NCBI GenBank assembly: GCA_946539765.1
Contig: CAMNHO010000003.1
Span: forward strand, 62,001 to 126,000
DNA length: 64,000 nucleotides
Reading direction: 5' to 3'
Source: UBA4312 sp002394635
GTDB taxonomy: Bacteria; Bacillota_I; Bacilli_A; Erysipelotrichales; Erysipelotrichaceae
Part shown: positions 34,538-43,079 of the stretch, piece after piece
Position numbering within the stretch: the stretch's first letter is position 1
Layout: each line of letters starts with the position of its first letter
Program-made: the position numbers and the translations under genes
The notes under the pieces: model-generated
The model's input: only the letters and a program-made list of their open reading frames with translations
Told to the model about the DNA's origin: nothing
The model's database searches: none

Positions 34538-36763
34538 ATGAACAAGATCAGTGTAGTAATTCCGTTTTACAAGTATAAAAACTATTTGAAGGAATGTCTG
34601 GATTCCTTAGAACAAAGTACATTTCAGGATTTTGAAACCATTCTTGTACTGGATCCGGAGAGTGAAGATATTTCTTCCTTGCTGGAAGCATATCCACAGG
34701 TACGTGTGATCCAAAGTCCGAATGCAGGTGTTGCTGCTTGCCGGAACGTCGGTGTGAAGGAAGCCCGGGGGGAATATATTTATTTTTTGGATGAAGATGA
34801 TTATGTTCTGGATGATACATTGTCTTTGTTGGCAGCTAAGATAGCAGGTCAGGATATTATCTACGGAAAAGTGGAGAATACGTGGAACAACAAACTGAAT
34901 TTTTTGGATAAGAAAGCAAAGAAACAGATTGATCCGGATCTGGAAGAAGAAAGGGAACTACGTAAACAGGAGAGGATCTCTAATTATAAACAGAATTTAC
35001 CATCGGATACAAATTGGAACCAGGCTTTGGCAGTATATTGGCTGCTTGCCAGAAAAAAAGGATTGCGAAACGTTACCGTATTGGGAAATTTGTATCGGAC
35101 AGATAAAATCAAAAACTATCCGTTCCATGAATCGTTCCGCTACTACAGCGATATTACATGTTTGATTCCTTTCCTGGATTCAGTAACGACTGCTTATAGA
35201 GCAGAGGAAGCTATTTATGTAAAGAGAAAACACAACGACCCGATCAATTATCCGGCATTACGCCAGGAAGAGAATGATAATCGCTTTGAAGAGCGCTGTC
35301 AGGCGGTTGAGTATACAAGAACACTGGTAGAACCATCTAGTCTTGTTCGTTTTTATCTTGATCAGAAGATCATTCAGTATTATACAAAGAATATGACAAA
35401 ATCCATTCGTCGTTCCAAGGACGATATTTGGAGAACACAATATTTTGAAAGGATCCGGCCGGTAATCGAAAATTGTGAGCCGTCTGTTATCGATTCTTTG
35501 AATCGGAAAAATAAAAAACTGGTTGAGGCCTTATTGGCTTCAGATCTCAATAAGGTTCAAAGGCAGACACGATGGATCTTGGGAAAGAAAAAATTCAAGA
35601 GCATGGTGAAAAACAAGAATACAGCGTACAAGCTGGCATACTATCACCGGTATCTGAAAATGGATGTAAATCCAAAGGTTATTTTGTTTGAAAGCTTCAT
35701 GGCTAAAAATTATTCGGACAGTCCTAAATACATTTATGAATACATTGCTAAAAACTATCCGGAATTTACTTGTGTATGGGCAATTAACGACGATGCAGAA
35801 GTTCCGTTTGGTGCTAAAAAGATCAAACGCTTTTCCTTCCAATATGCATATTACCTGGCAACGGCAAAATATCTGGTATTTAATGTACGGCCACCGCTAT
35901 GGTACAGAAAACGAGAAGAACAAGTATTCCTGGAAACGTGGCATGGAACACCGTTAAAAAGACTGGTATTTGATCAGGAGGAAGTTACAAGTGCTTCACC
36001 GAAGTATAAAGAACAGTTCTATAAACAGAGAAAAGACTGGGACTATCTGGTCAGTGCTAATCCGTTTTCTACGGAAACATTCCGCCGCTGTTTCATGTAT
36101 GATGGAAAAATGCTGGAATATGGATATCCGCGCAATGATATTCTTTACGATGAACATAAGGAAGCGCTGGCTGATTCGATCCGTACCAAGTTGAATATAC
36201 CAAAGGATAAGAAAACCATTTTGTATGCACCGACATGGAGAGATGATGAAATTATAGAAAAAGGAAAATACTCGTTTACGCTGGCATTGGATCTGAACTT
36301 GTTGAAAGAAAGATTATCGGATGAATACGTTGTTTTATTGCGTACACACCATTATGTGGCAGAGCATATCGATGTTAGCGGCATGGAGGATTTCGTATTC
36401 AATGTATGTACATATGATGATATCAGTGAATTGTATCTGATCAGTGATATTTGTATCACGGATTACTCCAGTGTCTTCTTTGACTACGCAAACTTGAGAC
36501 GACCGATTCTTTTCTATACGTATGATATCGATAAATATAAGAATCAGCTTCGTGGTTTCTATATCGACATGGAAACGGAAATTCCGGGACCTTTATTGTA
36601 TACAAGTGAAGAGGTTGTGCAAGCCATTGAGAACATTGATCAGGTGAATGAGCAATACAAGGAACGTTATGATGCGTTCTATGATCGTTTCTGCTGCTAT
36701 GATGACGGACATGCCAGTGAAAATGTAGCAGAAGAGGTATTGTTTGGTAAAAAGAAGGGATAA
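34538..36763 (+). CDS. Fusion of GT2 glycosyltransferase and CDP-glycerol glycerophosphotransferase
   Basis: The protein has 741 residues and two parts. Residues 1-about 240 form a GT-A family 2 transferase (VVIPFYKYKNYL; FLDEDDYV, its acidic metal motif). Residues about 370-741 form a TagF/TagB-type domain: LETWHGTPLKRL, GYPRNDIL, LYAPTWRDDE, and the ITDYSSVFFDY motif. It may both prime with a sugar and add glycerol phosphate. Substrates are not deducible. It follows the ABC ATPase with GGAGAGG in front. Fusions of this sort are known in streptococcal-type clusters. Confidence 0.87.
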   Translation: MNKISVVIPFYKYKNYLKECLDSLEQSTFQDFETILVLDPESEDISSLLEAYPQVRVIQSPNAGVAACRNVGVKEARGEYIYFLDEDDYVLDDTLSLLAAKIAGQDIIYGKVENTWNNKLNFLDKKAKKQIDPDLEEERELRKQERISNYKQNLPSDTNWNQALAVYWLLARKKGLRNVTVLGNLYRTDKIKNYPFHESFRYYSDITCLIPFLDSVTTAYRAEEAIYVKRKHNDPINYPALRQEENDNRFEERCQAVEYTRTLVEPSSLVRFYLDQKIIQYYTKNMTKSIRRSKDDIWRTQYFERIRPVIENCEPSVIDSLNRKNKKLVEALLASDLNKVQRQTRWILGKKKFKSMVKNKNTAYKLAYYHRYLKMDVNPKVILFESFMAKNYSDSPKYIYEYIAKNYPEFTCVWAINDDAEVPFGAKKIKRFSFQYAYYLATAKYLVFNVRPPLWYRKREEQVFLETWHGTPLKRLVFDQEEVTSASPKYKEQFYKQRKDWDYLVSANPFSTETFRRCFMYDGKMLEYGYPRNDILYDEHKEALADSIRTKLNIPKDKKTILYAPTWRDDEIIEKGKYSFTLALDLNLLKERLSDEYVVLLRTHHYVAEHIDVSGMEDFVFNVCTYDDISELYLISDICITDYSSVFFDYANLRRPILFYTYDIDKYKNQLRGFYIDMETEIPGPLLYTSEEVVQAIENIDQVNEQYKERYDAFYDRFCCYDDGHASENVAEEVLFGKKKG

Positions 36764-36765
36764 AA

Positions 36766-37971
36766 GTGAACATTAAGATTTTAAGAGTCGGTAAAAAAAT
36801 AGCCGGGAAAATGATTCGCCAAGGTTATAAAATGGTTTATCGACATATACCGGTGGATGATAAAACAATGATTTTTATCTCTTTTCATGGAAGAGGGTAT
36901 TCAGATAATCCACGGGCTATCTATGAGAAAATTTTACAGGATCCACGTTTTGAAGGATATCGTTTTATATGGTTTATAAAGAATCATAAGAAAAAACAAT
37001 TACAGATTCCAAAAGCGGAAATCAAAGAATATTTCAGTATTCCGTATTTCTACTACATGTCAAAAGCCAAGTATTGGATCATCAACTGTAAAATGCCTTT
37101 GTATATCTTTAAAAAACCATCGCAAATTTATTTGCAGACCTGGCATGGAACTCCGTTAAAACGACTGGCTCATGACATTGATGTGTCAGAGGATACAACA
37201 TTTTATCGTTCCGGGATTTCGTATGATGCGATGTGTCAATCCTATGATGTAGATGTGAAACGATATAATTATATGATTTCACCAAACGCTTTTTGTACCA
37301 GGGTATTTCCATCTGCTTTCGGAATCGATACAAAACGTCTAATTGAAACCGGGTATCCTCGCAATGATAAAATTGCCAATGCTACACAAGAGGATATGAA
37401 TGCCATCAAAAAACGGTTGGGGATCCCTCTGGATAAGAAGGTGATTTTGTATGCACCGACATGGCGGGATAACTCTTATGTAGCAGCCGGATATACTTTT
37501 GAATTGAAAGCGGACTTCCATCTTTGGAAAGAGCTCCTGCCGGAGGATACGGTTGTTTTATTCAAGCCGCATTATTTGATTATCAATCGGTTTGAAAATG
37601 ATGAAAGCTTAAATGGTTTTCTGTATTCCATACCGGCTGATGAAGATATCAACGATCTTTATATCATCAGCGATATCCTGATTACCGATTATTCCAGTGT
37701 ATTTTTCGATTATGCGATATTAAAACGACCGATGTATTTCTATATGTATGATATTGAGGAATATGCCAATGATCTAAGAGGATTCTATCTGGATATCTAC
37801 AAAGATCTTCCGGGAAAGATCTATACAACAGAAGAGGAATTGCTGAAAGCAGTCAAGCAAGGCGATTACGACTATGAGAAGCTGGATCAATTCCGAAAAA
37901 CATTCAATAATCTGGATGATGGAAAAGCCTCACAGAGAGTGGTAGATATTCTGTATAAGGCAGGAAAATAA
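36766..37971 (+). CDS. CDP-glycerol glycerophosphotransferase family protein (TagF-like)
   Basis: This 401-residue protein is the stand-alone form of the domain in the preceding gene. Matching motifs are FISFHGRGYSDNP, LQTWHGTPLKRLAHD, GYPRNDK, LYAPTWRD and LITDYSSVFFDY. The family polymerises or primes poly-glycerol phosphate using CDP-glycerol. A GTG start follows the upstream stop by two bases, so translation is coupled. A short basic amphipathic N-terminus (about residues 1-30) suggests membrane association. Confidence 0.87.
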   Translation: MNIKILRVGKKIAGKMIRQGYKMVYRHIPVDDKTMIFISFHGRGYSDNPRAIYEKILQDPRFEGYRFIWFIKNHKKKQLQIPKAEIKEYFSIPYFYYMSKAKYWIINCKMPLYIFKKPSQIYLQTWHGTPLKRLAHDIDVSEDTTFYRSGISYDAMCQSYDVDVKRYNYMISPNAFCTRVFPSAFGIDTKRLIETGYPRNDKIANATQEDMNAIKKRLGIPLDKKVILYAPTWRDNSYVAAGYTFELKADFHLWKELLPEDTVVLFKPHYLIINRFENDESLNGFLYSIPADEDINDLYIISDILITDYSSVFFDYAILKRPMYFYMYDIEEYANDLRGFYLDIYKDLPGKIYTTEEELLKAVKQGDYDYEKLDQFRKTFNNLDDGKASQRVVDILYKAGK

Positions 37972-37972
37972 A

Positions 37973-39049
37973 ATGGGATTGAGCAAGATCATTTTGAATA
38001 TCGCTTTAGCCGTTGTGGATCTGTGTACCTTCTGGGTTCGACAGGATCCAAAGCGGATCACCTTTGTCTCACTGACACAAGATCATCTTTCTTCAGATTT
38101 TGCACTGATTGATCAGAAGCTCAAAGGAAAAGGATATCATGTGTTTTATAATTTAATTCGGTTTGAAAAGAATTTAAAAGGTGACTTTCTGTATTTTTTG
38201 AACTGTTTGAAACAATGGGTGGATCTGAAAAGATCCAGGCTGGTGATTATCAATGATAACAATTATGTAATCAGTCATAAGAAACCGGAAAATACGAAGG
38301 TTCTGCAAATTTGGCATGCTGCCGGTGCTATTAAAAAATTCGGCAATGATATTCACAGACGATACCCAATTCGTAACTATGATGCCGTCATCTGCAGCGC
38401 ACCAGCATGGAAACCGGTCTACGCTCGTGCTTTTGGGGTAAAAGAACAGCAGGTGTATGTAACGGGACTGCCACGTATTGATACATTGATGACAGCAGAT
38501 ACAGAAGCTTTTTATCGAAAATATCCCCAGGCAAGAGGGAAAAAGATTTGTCTGTATGCACCGACCTTCCGAGGAAATATCATCGATGGATTTCAACGAA
38601 TCTCCTTCGATATAAAAAAGGTTGAGCAGATGCTTCCGGATTGGTTGATTTTGTATAAATTTCATCCATTATTGGACGATCTGCAAATACAGGATTGTCA
38701 GGCGATCAATGCCAATAAGGAGGATCTATATGTTCTGATGCAGGTCAGTGACTGTATGGTATCTGACTTTTCATCCATTTTGCTGGATTATTCGTTGTTA
38801 GGAAAACCGCAGATAGGATATATTCCGGATTATGGAACCTATGAACAGGAAATCGGCGTCAATATATCAAAAGAAGAGTATCCGGGACCCATTTGTACCA
38901 ACGAAACGGAACTGGTTCAGGCGATACAGGGCTTGGATACATATGACTATGAAAAGGAAAGGGCTTTTCAAAAGACATATATTATCCATAATGACGGAAA
39001 GAATACGGATCGTGTTGTAGAACTAATTGATGAAATGATGAAAGGGTGA
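37973..39049 (+). CDS. CDP-glycerol:glycerophosphate transferase family protein (TagB-like primase type)
   Basis: This 358-residue protein belongs to the same superfamily but is more divergent. Motifs are LQIWHAAGAIKKFG in place of TWHGTPLK, GLPRIDTL, LYAPTFRG, and VSDFSSILLDYSLL. The WHA-type variant is typical of TagB/primase-like members. A hydrophobic N-terminal segment lies at residues 5-20. It is the last gene before a strong terminator. No tagO or tagA gene is present in the window. Confidence 0.84.
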   Translation: MGLSKIILNIALAVVDLCTFWVRQDPKRITFVSLTQDHLSSDFALIDQKLKGKGYHVFYNLIRFEKNLKGDFLYFLNCLKQWVDLKRSRLVIINDNNYVISHKKPENTKVLQIWHAAGAIKKFGNDIHRRYPIRNYDAVICSAPAWKPVYARAFGVKEQQVYVTGLPRIDTLMTADTEAFYRKYPQARGKKICLYAPTFRGNIIDGFQRISFDIKKVEQMLPDWLILYKFHPLLDDLQIQDCQAINANKEDLYVLMQVSDCMVSDFSSILLDYSLLGKPQIGYIPDYGTYEQEIGVNISKEEYPGPICTNETELVQAIQGLDTYDYEKERAFQKTYIIHNDGKNTDRVVELIDEMMKG

Positions 39050-39070
39050 TTTTTAAAATCACCCTTTTTT
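39044..39070 (+). terminator. Terminator of the surface-polymer operon
   Basis: GGGTGATTTT pairs with AAAATCACCC and is followed by TTTTTT. The stem begins inside the last codons of the TagB-like gene. Confidence 0.9.
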
Positions 39071-39073
39071 GAT

Positions 39074-39766
39074 TTATGGATGGACGATAGGATTTCGTTT
39101 TTCGCTTTTTCGCAGTTCTCCCATTTTTTTATCCAGACTGGCACAGATCAAGGCACATTCCAGCAAATCATGGCTGATTTCATCCAGTCGTTCCTGTGGG
39201 AGATCTTTTTTATAACGCAATTTATGTTCCAGGCTGGCCCAAAGATCCATCGCGAGGGTTCGAAATTGCACTTCGACCTTTACCCATTTTTTTTCATTAG
39301 CTAAAAAGATTGGTAATTCTACAATCAGATGCAGGCTTCGATATCCGTTCGGTTTCGGATGTTTGATGTAATCCTTTCTTTGGATCAGACGGACATCGTC
39401 TTGTTGCAGCAAAAGATCGGCCAGCATATAGATATCATCCTGAAAGGAAGAAATAATACGAATACCGGCGATATCAAATAAGTTAGATTCCATCGCTTCG
39501 ATGGTGGTAGGGATCCCACGTCTTTTCAATTTTCTCAAAACGCTGGCCTGAGATTTGATACGGGATTCGATAATTTCAATCGGATTCCGATCGTAGTACA
39601 TGGAAAACTGTTCATCCAATACCCGAAACTTTGTCTCTATTTCTCGTAATGCACAACGATAATAGGTCATAGTCTGTCGATAGGGTAAAGTTTTTAGTTC
39701 GTATTCTTCGTCGTCAATGGATGTTTGCAAAATTTGTTCAATTTGATGCATAGTATTAGCCTCCAA
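39074..39766 (-). CDS. Small alarmone synthetase (GTP pyrophosphokinase, RelQ/YjbM-type)
   Basis: This 230-residue single-domain RelA/SpoT synthetase has DIAGIRI near residue 97, PKPNGYRSLH near residue 138 and the EVQFRTLAMDLWASLEH segment near residue 165. It has no HD hydrolase or regulatory domains, so it makes (p)ppGpp constitutively or under stress. The ribosome site is TTGGAGG. In Bacillus it sits with yjbK and nadK, which here lie 34 kb away. A 56-codon ORF precedes it. Confidence 0.88.
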   Translation of the reverse strand: MEANTMHQIEQILQTSIDDEEYELKTLPYRQTMTYYRCALREIETKFRVLDEQFSMYYDRNPIEIIESRIKSQASVLRKLKRRGIPTTIEAMESNLFDIAGIRIISSFQDDIYMLADLLLQQDDVRLIQRKDYIKHPKPNGYRSLHLIVELPIFLANEKKWVKVEVQFRTLAMDLWASLEHKLRYKKDLPQERLDEISHDLLECALICASLDKKMGELRKSEKRNPIVHP

Positions 39767-39768
39767 TT

Positions 39769-39939
39769 TCAGAAATCGTATATTGATCTTTTACGTCCGG
39801 TATCATGAACTACCTTTTCGGTATTTATTCGGATCTCCTCTATTAAGCCGTCATCAAAGGCTTCTTTGAAAGTGGCTTTTTTGTGTCGCAAAGATGGTTT
39901 GGTCAAGATCTCGATCATAAAGATTGTTGTCTTACTCAT
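39769..39939 (-). CDS. Putative small protein, 56 residues, upstream of the alarmone synthetase
   Basis: An open frame from ATG 39939 ends two bases before the synthetase ATG. The product (starting MSKTTIFMIEILTKP) is moderately charged and protein-like (KEAFDDGLIEEIRINTEKVV), with helical and strand propensity. I do not recognise a family. The ribosome site is weak. Tight spacing to the synthetase suggests co-expression. It could also be non-coding leader; a plus-strand frame over the same bases looks less like a protein. Confidence 0.4.
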   Translation of the reverse strand: MSKTTIFMIEILTKPSLRHKKATFKEAFDDGLIEEIRINTEKVVHDTGRKRSIYDF

Positions 39940-40246
39940 GAACTTTAACGTGCTGTTTTTTCATAGAAAACAAAGGACACATAAAAAAGGCAATCTCAAG
40001 AAGATATATTGTTATTTATTTGTCTTTGAATTAGATTTCTTCGTCTACATTTTACCATGATTTGGAAGGGATAGGAAAGAATGCGAAGATATCCGAAACA
40101 AATTATAGAATAAAAAAGGCTTTTTTTTACAAAAAGAAAGATGATGTTGATTAATGAAGGAAATATAATTTTTTAAAGAATTCATGTCACAAAATAAAAA
40201 AATATGTTATAACTACATAGAGTAATTTTGAAAAAGAGGGAGAAAT
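39940..40246. other. Intergenic region upstream of the uracil permease
   Basis: About 300 AT-rich bases without a recognisable gene. A TGTTATAAC (extended -10-like) lies near 40203-40212 and GAGGGAGAAAT in front of the permease. I see no purine or pyrimidine riboswitch and no strong -35. The plus-strand frame beginning at 39866 is not convincing. Confidence 0.5.
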
Positions 40247-41500
40247 ATGGCAAAACGTATTATTCAAGTCGACGAAAAAGTACCTGTAAACATGTTGATA
40301 CCTTTGAGTATTCAGCATATGTTTGCGATGTTCGGCGCATCCGTTTTGGTTCCGTTCTTGTTTGGAATCAATCCGGCTATCGTTTTACTGATGAACGGTA
40401 TAGGTACACTATTGTTCATTTTCATCACCAAAGGAAAGGCTCCGGCTTACCTGGGAAGCAGCTTTGCGTTTATTGCGCCAGCGAATGCGGTTATCGCGCA
40501 ATTTGGCTATGAATATGCATGCGGCGGCTTCGTTGTTGTCGGTTTCTGTGGTTGTTTACTGGCGATGATTATCCATAAGTTCGGAACAAAATGGATCGAT
40601 GTCGTTTTACCACCTGCAGCAATGGGCCCTGTTGTTGCCCTGATCGGATTGGAATTATCTTCTTCTGCTGCAAATACAGCAGGACTGCTGGATGCTGCAA
40701 TTGATCCGAAGAATGTGATCGTATTCGGTGTGACTTTGGGGGTTGCGATCATTGGAAGCGTTTGTTTCAAGAAGTTCTGGAGCGTCATTCCAATCTTGAT
40801 AGCCGTTGTCTGTGGATATCTTGCGGCCGTTGTCTGCGGTATCGTGGATTTTACTCCGGTCATGGAAGCATCTTTCATTTCGATTCCGCATTTCCAGCTT
40901 CCTAAATTTGATATACATGCTATTTTGATGATACTGCCGGTATTACTGGTTATTGCCAGTGAACACATTGGTCATCAAATTGTTACCGGAGAAGTCGTTG
41001 GACGAAATCTGATTGAAGATCCAGGTCTTCATCGTTCTATGTTTGCGGATAACTTTTCTTCCATGTTATCCGGACTGATTGGTTCAGTTCCGACGACAAC
41101 CTACGGAGAGAACATCGGTGTTATGGCAATTACCGGTGTATATAGTGTACAGGTTATTGCCGGTGCGGCAATCATTTCCATTGTGTGTTCCTTTATTGGC
41201 CCACTGGCTGCACTGATCCAGACGATACCGAATCCTGTCATTGGAGGTATCAGCTTCCTGTTATACGGTATGATCGGAACAAGTGGATTACGTATTCTGG
41301 TTGACCAGAAAGTGGATTACGCAAAAAGTGTGAACCTGATTTTGACCTCCGTAGTCTTTGTGGTTGGATTAAGTGGTGTAACGATTACGTTAGGCACTAC
41401 ATCTTTATCCGGAATGGTATTAGCAAGCATTACTGCGATGCTCTTGTCTTTGCTGTTCTACTTCTTTGAAAAAGCACATTTATTAAACGAAGAAGGATAA
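40247..41500 (+). CDS. uraA: Uracil permease (UraA/PyrP, NCS2 family)
   Basis: This 417-residue protein has about 14 membrane segments. NCS2 hallmarks are present: PLSIQHMFAMFGASVLVPFL at the N-terminus, the APAYLGSSFAFI half-helix, SEHIGHQIVTG with the conserved Glu near residue 241, and PTTTYGENIGV near residue 280. These features match uracil:proton symporters rather than xanthine permeases. It is a single gene with its own terminator, and no pyr attenuator was recognised. Confidence 0.9.
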   Translation: MAKRIIQVDEKVPVNMLIPLSIQHMFAMFGASVLVPFLFGINPAIVLLMNGIGTLLFIFITKGKAPAYLGSSFAFIAPANAVIAQFGYEYACGGFVVVGFCGCLLAMIIHKFGTKWIDVVLPPAAMGPVVALIGLELSSSAANTAGLLDAAIDPKNVIVFGVTLGVAIIGSVCFKKFWSVIPILIAVVCGYLAAVVCGIVDFTPVMEASFISIPHFQLPKFDIHAILMILPVLLVIASEHIGHQIVTGEVVGRNLIEDPGLHRSMFADNFSSMLSGLIGSVPTTTYGENIGVMAITGVYSVQVIAGAAIISIVCSFIGPLAALIQTIPNPVIGGISFLLYGMIGTSGLRILVDQKVDYAKSVNLILTSVVFVVGLSGVTITLGTTSLSGMVLASITAMLLSLLFYFFEKAHLLNEEG

Positions 41501-41504
41501 AATC

Positions 41505-41527
41505 AACGCATCTCCGGATGCGTTTTT
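41505..41527 (+). terminator. Terminator after the uracil permease
   Basis: AACGCATC pairs with GATGCGTT around TCCG, then TTT follows. It lies five bases after the stop codon. Confidence 0.85.
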
Positions 41528-41529
41528 AA

Positions 41530-41603
41530 TTTGACATAAATGTTGTCAAAATAAAGTATATGTTAATGAGGAGAGAAGGAAAAGGTGTGGTATAATTCTG
41601 AGT
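41530..41603 (+). promoter_or_regulatory. rsmG promoter with leaderless geometry and an upstream inverted repeat
   Basis: TTTGACA (41530-41536) and TGTCAAA (41544-41550) form a perfect inverted repeat with a 7-base spacer. Closer in, an extended -10 box TGGTATAAT (TATAAT at 41591-41596) ends seven bases before the rsmG ATG; no -35 or Shine-Dalgarno sequence is seen. The inverted repeat may be an operator. Confidence 0.55.
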
Positions 41604-42299
41604 ATGAAAAAAGAAGATTTTTTACAATGTTGTCAAAAGCACGATATAGATATTAACGAACATCAGATGCAGCAATTGGAAACGTATATGCATCTTTTAC
41701 AGGAATGGAACCAGAAAATGAATTTGACATCGATCGATCAGGAAGAGGAAATATGGGAAAAACATTTTCTCGATTCGATTCTTCCTTTTTCCGATATGTC
41801 GATGAACACCTTATGCGATATAGGTACCGGTGCCGGTTTTCCCGGCATTCCGGTCAGTATTGTATTTCCCAACGTACAAGTAACCCTGGTTGAACCGTTG
41901 TCAAAACGATGTCGGTTTTTACAGGTAGTCAAAGAACAAACGAATGGTTCCTTTGAAATTATCAATGAAAGAGCGGAAGACTATGGAAAAACACACAGGG
42001 AATGTTATGATGTTGTGACATCCAGAGCTGTGGCCCGTTTGACTATTTTGTTGGAACTGTGTATTCCGTTTGTCAAAGAAAAAGGCTTTTTTGTAGCTTT
42101 AAAAGGAAAAAACGGATACAAAGAGCTGGATGATGCCAAAGAAGCTCTGCATATCTTAAAAACAGAAATGGACCATGAAAAGAGCTTTCTGATCGACGGA
42201 GCCAAGCATGTCAGTTTTTATTTTAAAAAGAAAGAAAAAACACCACGGAAATACCCGCGCGTATATGGTCAGATCAAAAAGAAACCGTTAGGAGAATAG
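41604..42299 (+). CDS. rsmG: 16S rRNA (guanine(527)-N(7))-methyltransferase RsmG
   Basis: This 231-residue SAM-dependent enzyme methylates G527 of 16S rRNA. Motifs are WNQKMNLTSI, then HFLDSI, then the SAM-binding CDIGTGAGFPGIP near residue 72, VEPLSKRCRFL and SRAVARL. The C-terminus is lysine-rich. It precedes parA-parB as in many Bacillota, but mnmE and mnmG, its usual partners, are missing here. No ribosome site is visible; the -10 box adjoins the start. Confidence 0.95.
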   Translation: MKKEDFLQCCQKHDIDINEHQMQQLETYMHLLQEWNQKMNLTSIDQEEEIWEKHFLDSILPFSDMSMNTLCDIGTGAGFPGIPVSIVFPNVQVTLVEPLSKRCRFLQVVKEQTNGSFEIINERAEDYGKTHRECYDVVTSRAVARLTILLELCIPFVKEKGFFVALKGKNGYKELDDAKEALHILKTEMDHEKSFLIDGAKHVSFYFKKKEKTPRKYPRVYGQIKKKPLGE

Positions 42300-42303
42300 A
42301 TAT

Positions 42304-43077
42304 ATGGGAAAGATTATCGCAATTGCTAATCAAAAAGGCGGGGTCGGAAAGACGACCACAGCCATTAATTTATCCAGTGGATTAACATATCAAGGAAAAA
42401 GTGTTTTATTGGTGGATCTCGATCCACAGGCTAATGCTACGCACGGATTGTTGAGTTTGGGAGAAAGCTATCAGGAGAATTCCTATACAGTCATGATGGA
42501 AGAAGCAGATATCCGTAAAGCAATCGTTCACAAGGAACAGCCGAAGATGGATATTCTTCCATCTAATATGAGTTTGGCTGGAGCCGAACTGGTCATGGAT
42601 AAGATTGATCCCGGAAAAGAAGCTTTATTGAAAAATCAGCTGGCAAAGGTGCAGGAGGAATACGATTTTATCATTATAGACTGTCCGCCTTCCTTGGGCT
42701 TGTTGACAACCAATGCGCTGACGGCAGCAGATAGTGTACTAATTCCTGTTCAATGTGAATATTATGCCCTGGAAGGTGTCACACAGCTTTTATTAACGAT
42801 CCGACTTGTCCAGAAAACGTACAATCCGGCGTTACGTATTGAAGGTATTTTACTGACGATGTTTGATATTCGTACCAAATTGAGTGTGGAGGTATCCAAG
42901 GAGGTTCGTCAAAATTTTGTCCGTCAGGTCTATCAGATAGCCATTCCGCGGAATGTGAAGCTTTCAGAAGCACCGAGCCGCAGTTTATCGATCTTCGAAT
43001 ATGATCCGAAGTGTTCCGGTGCACAGGCTTACCAGCAGTTAACAGAAGAACTGATCAAAAGAAATAAGAGGGGATAA
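42304..43077 (+). CDS. parA: Chromosome partitioning ATPase ParA (Soj)
   Basis: This 257-residue deviant Walker ATPase has KGGVGKTTTAINL near residue 10, VDLDPQANAT near residue 40 and IIDCPPSLGLLT near residue 120. It forms ATP-dependent DNA-bound dimers that act with ParB to segregate origins and regulates DnaA in relatives. It lacks the N-terminal HTH of plasmid ParA, so it is chromosome-type. GGAGAATAG serves as ribosome site. The parB ATG follows its stop by two bases. Confidence 0.95.
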   Translation: MGKIIAIANQKGGVGKTTTAINLSSGLTYQGKSVLLVDLDPQANATHGLLSLGESYQENSYTVMMEEADIRKAIVHKEQPKMDILPSNMSLAGAELVMDKIDPGKEALLKNQLAKVQEEYDFIIIDCPPSLGLLTTNALTAADSVLIPVQCEYYALEGVTQLLLTIRLVQKTYNPALRIEGILLTMFDIRTKLSVEVSKEVRQNFVRQVYQIAIPRNVKLSEAPSRSLSIFEYDPKCSGAQAYQQLTEELIKRNKRG

Positions 43078-43079
43078 AT

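Noticed and set aside
39866..40060. Plus-strand 64-codon ORF upstream of the uracil permease
   Set aside because: Low-complexity, basic-aromatic product, no ribosome site, overlapped by a more protein-like minus-strand frame.
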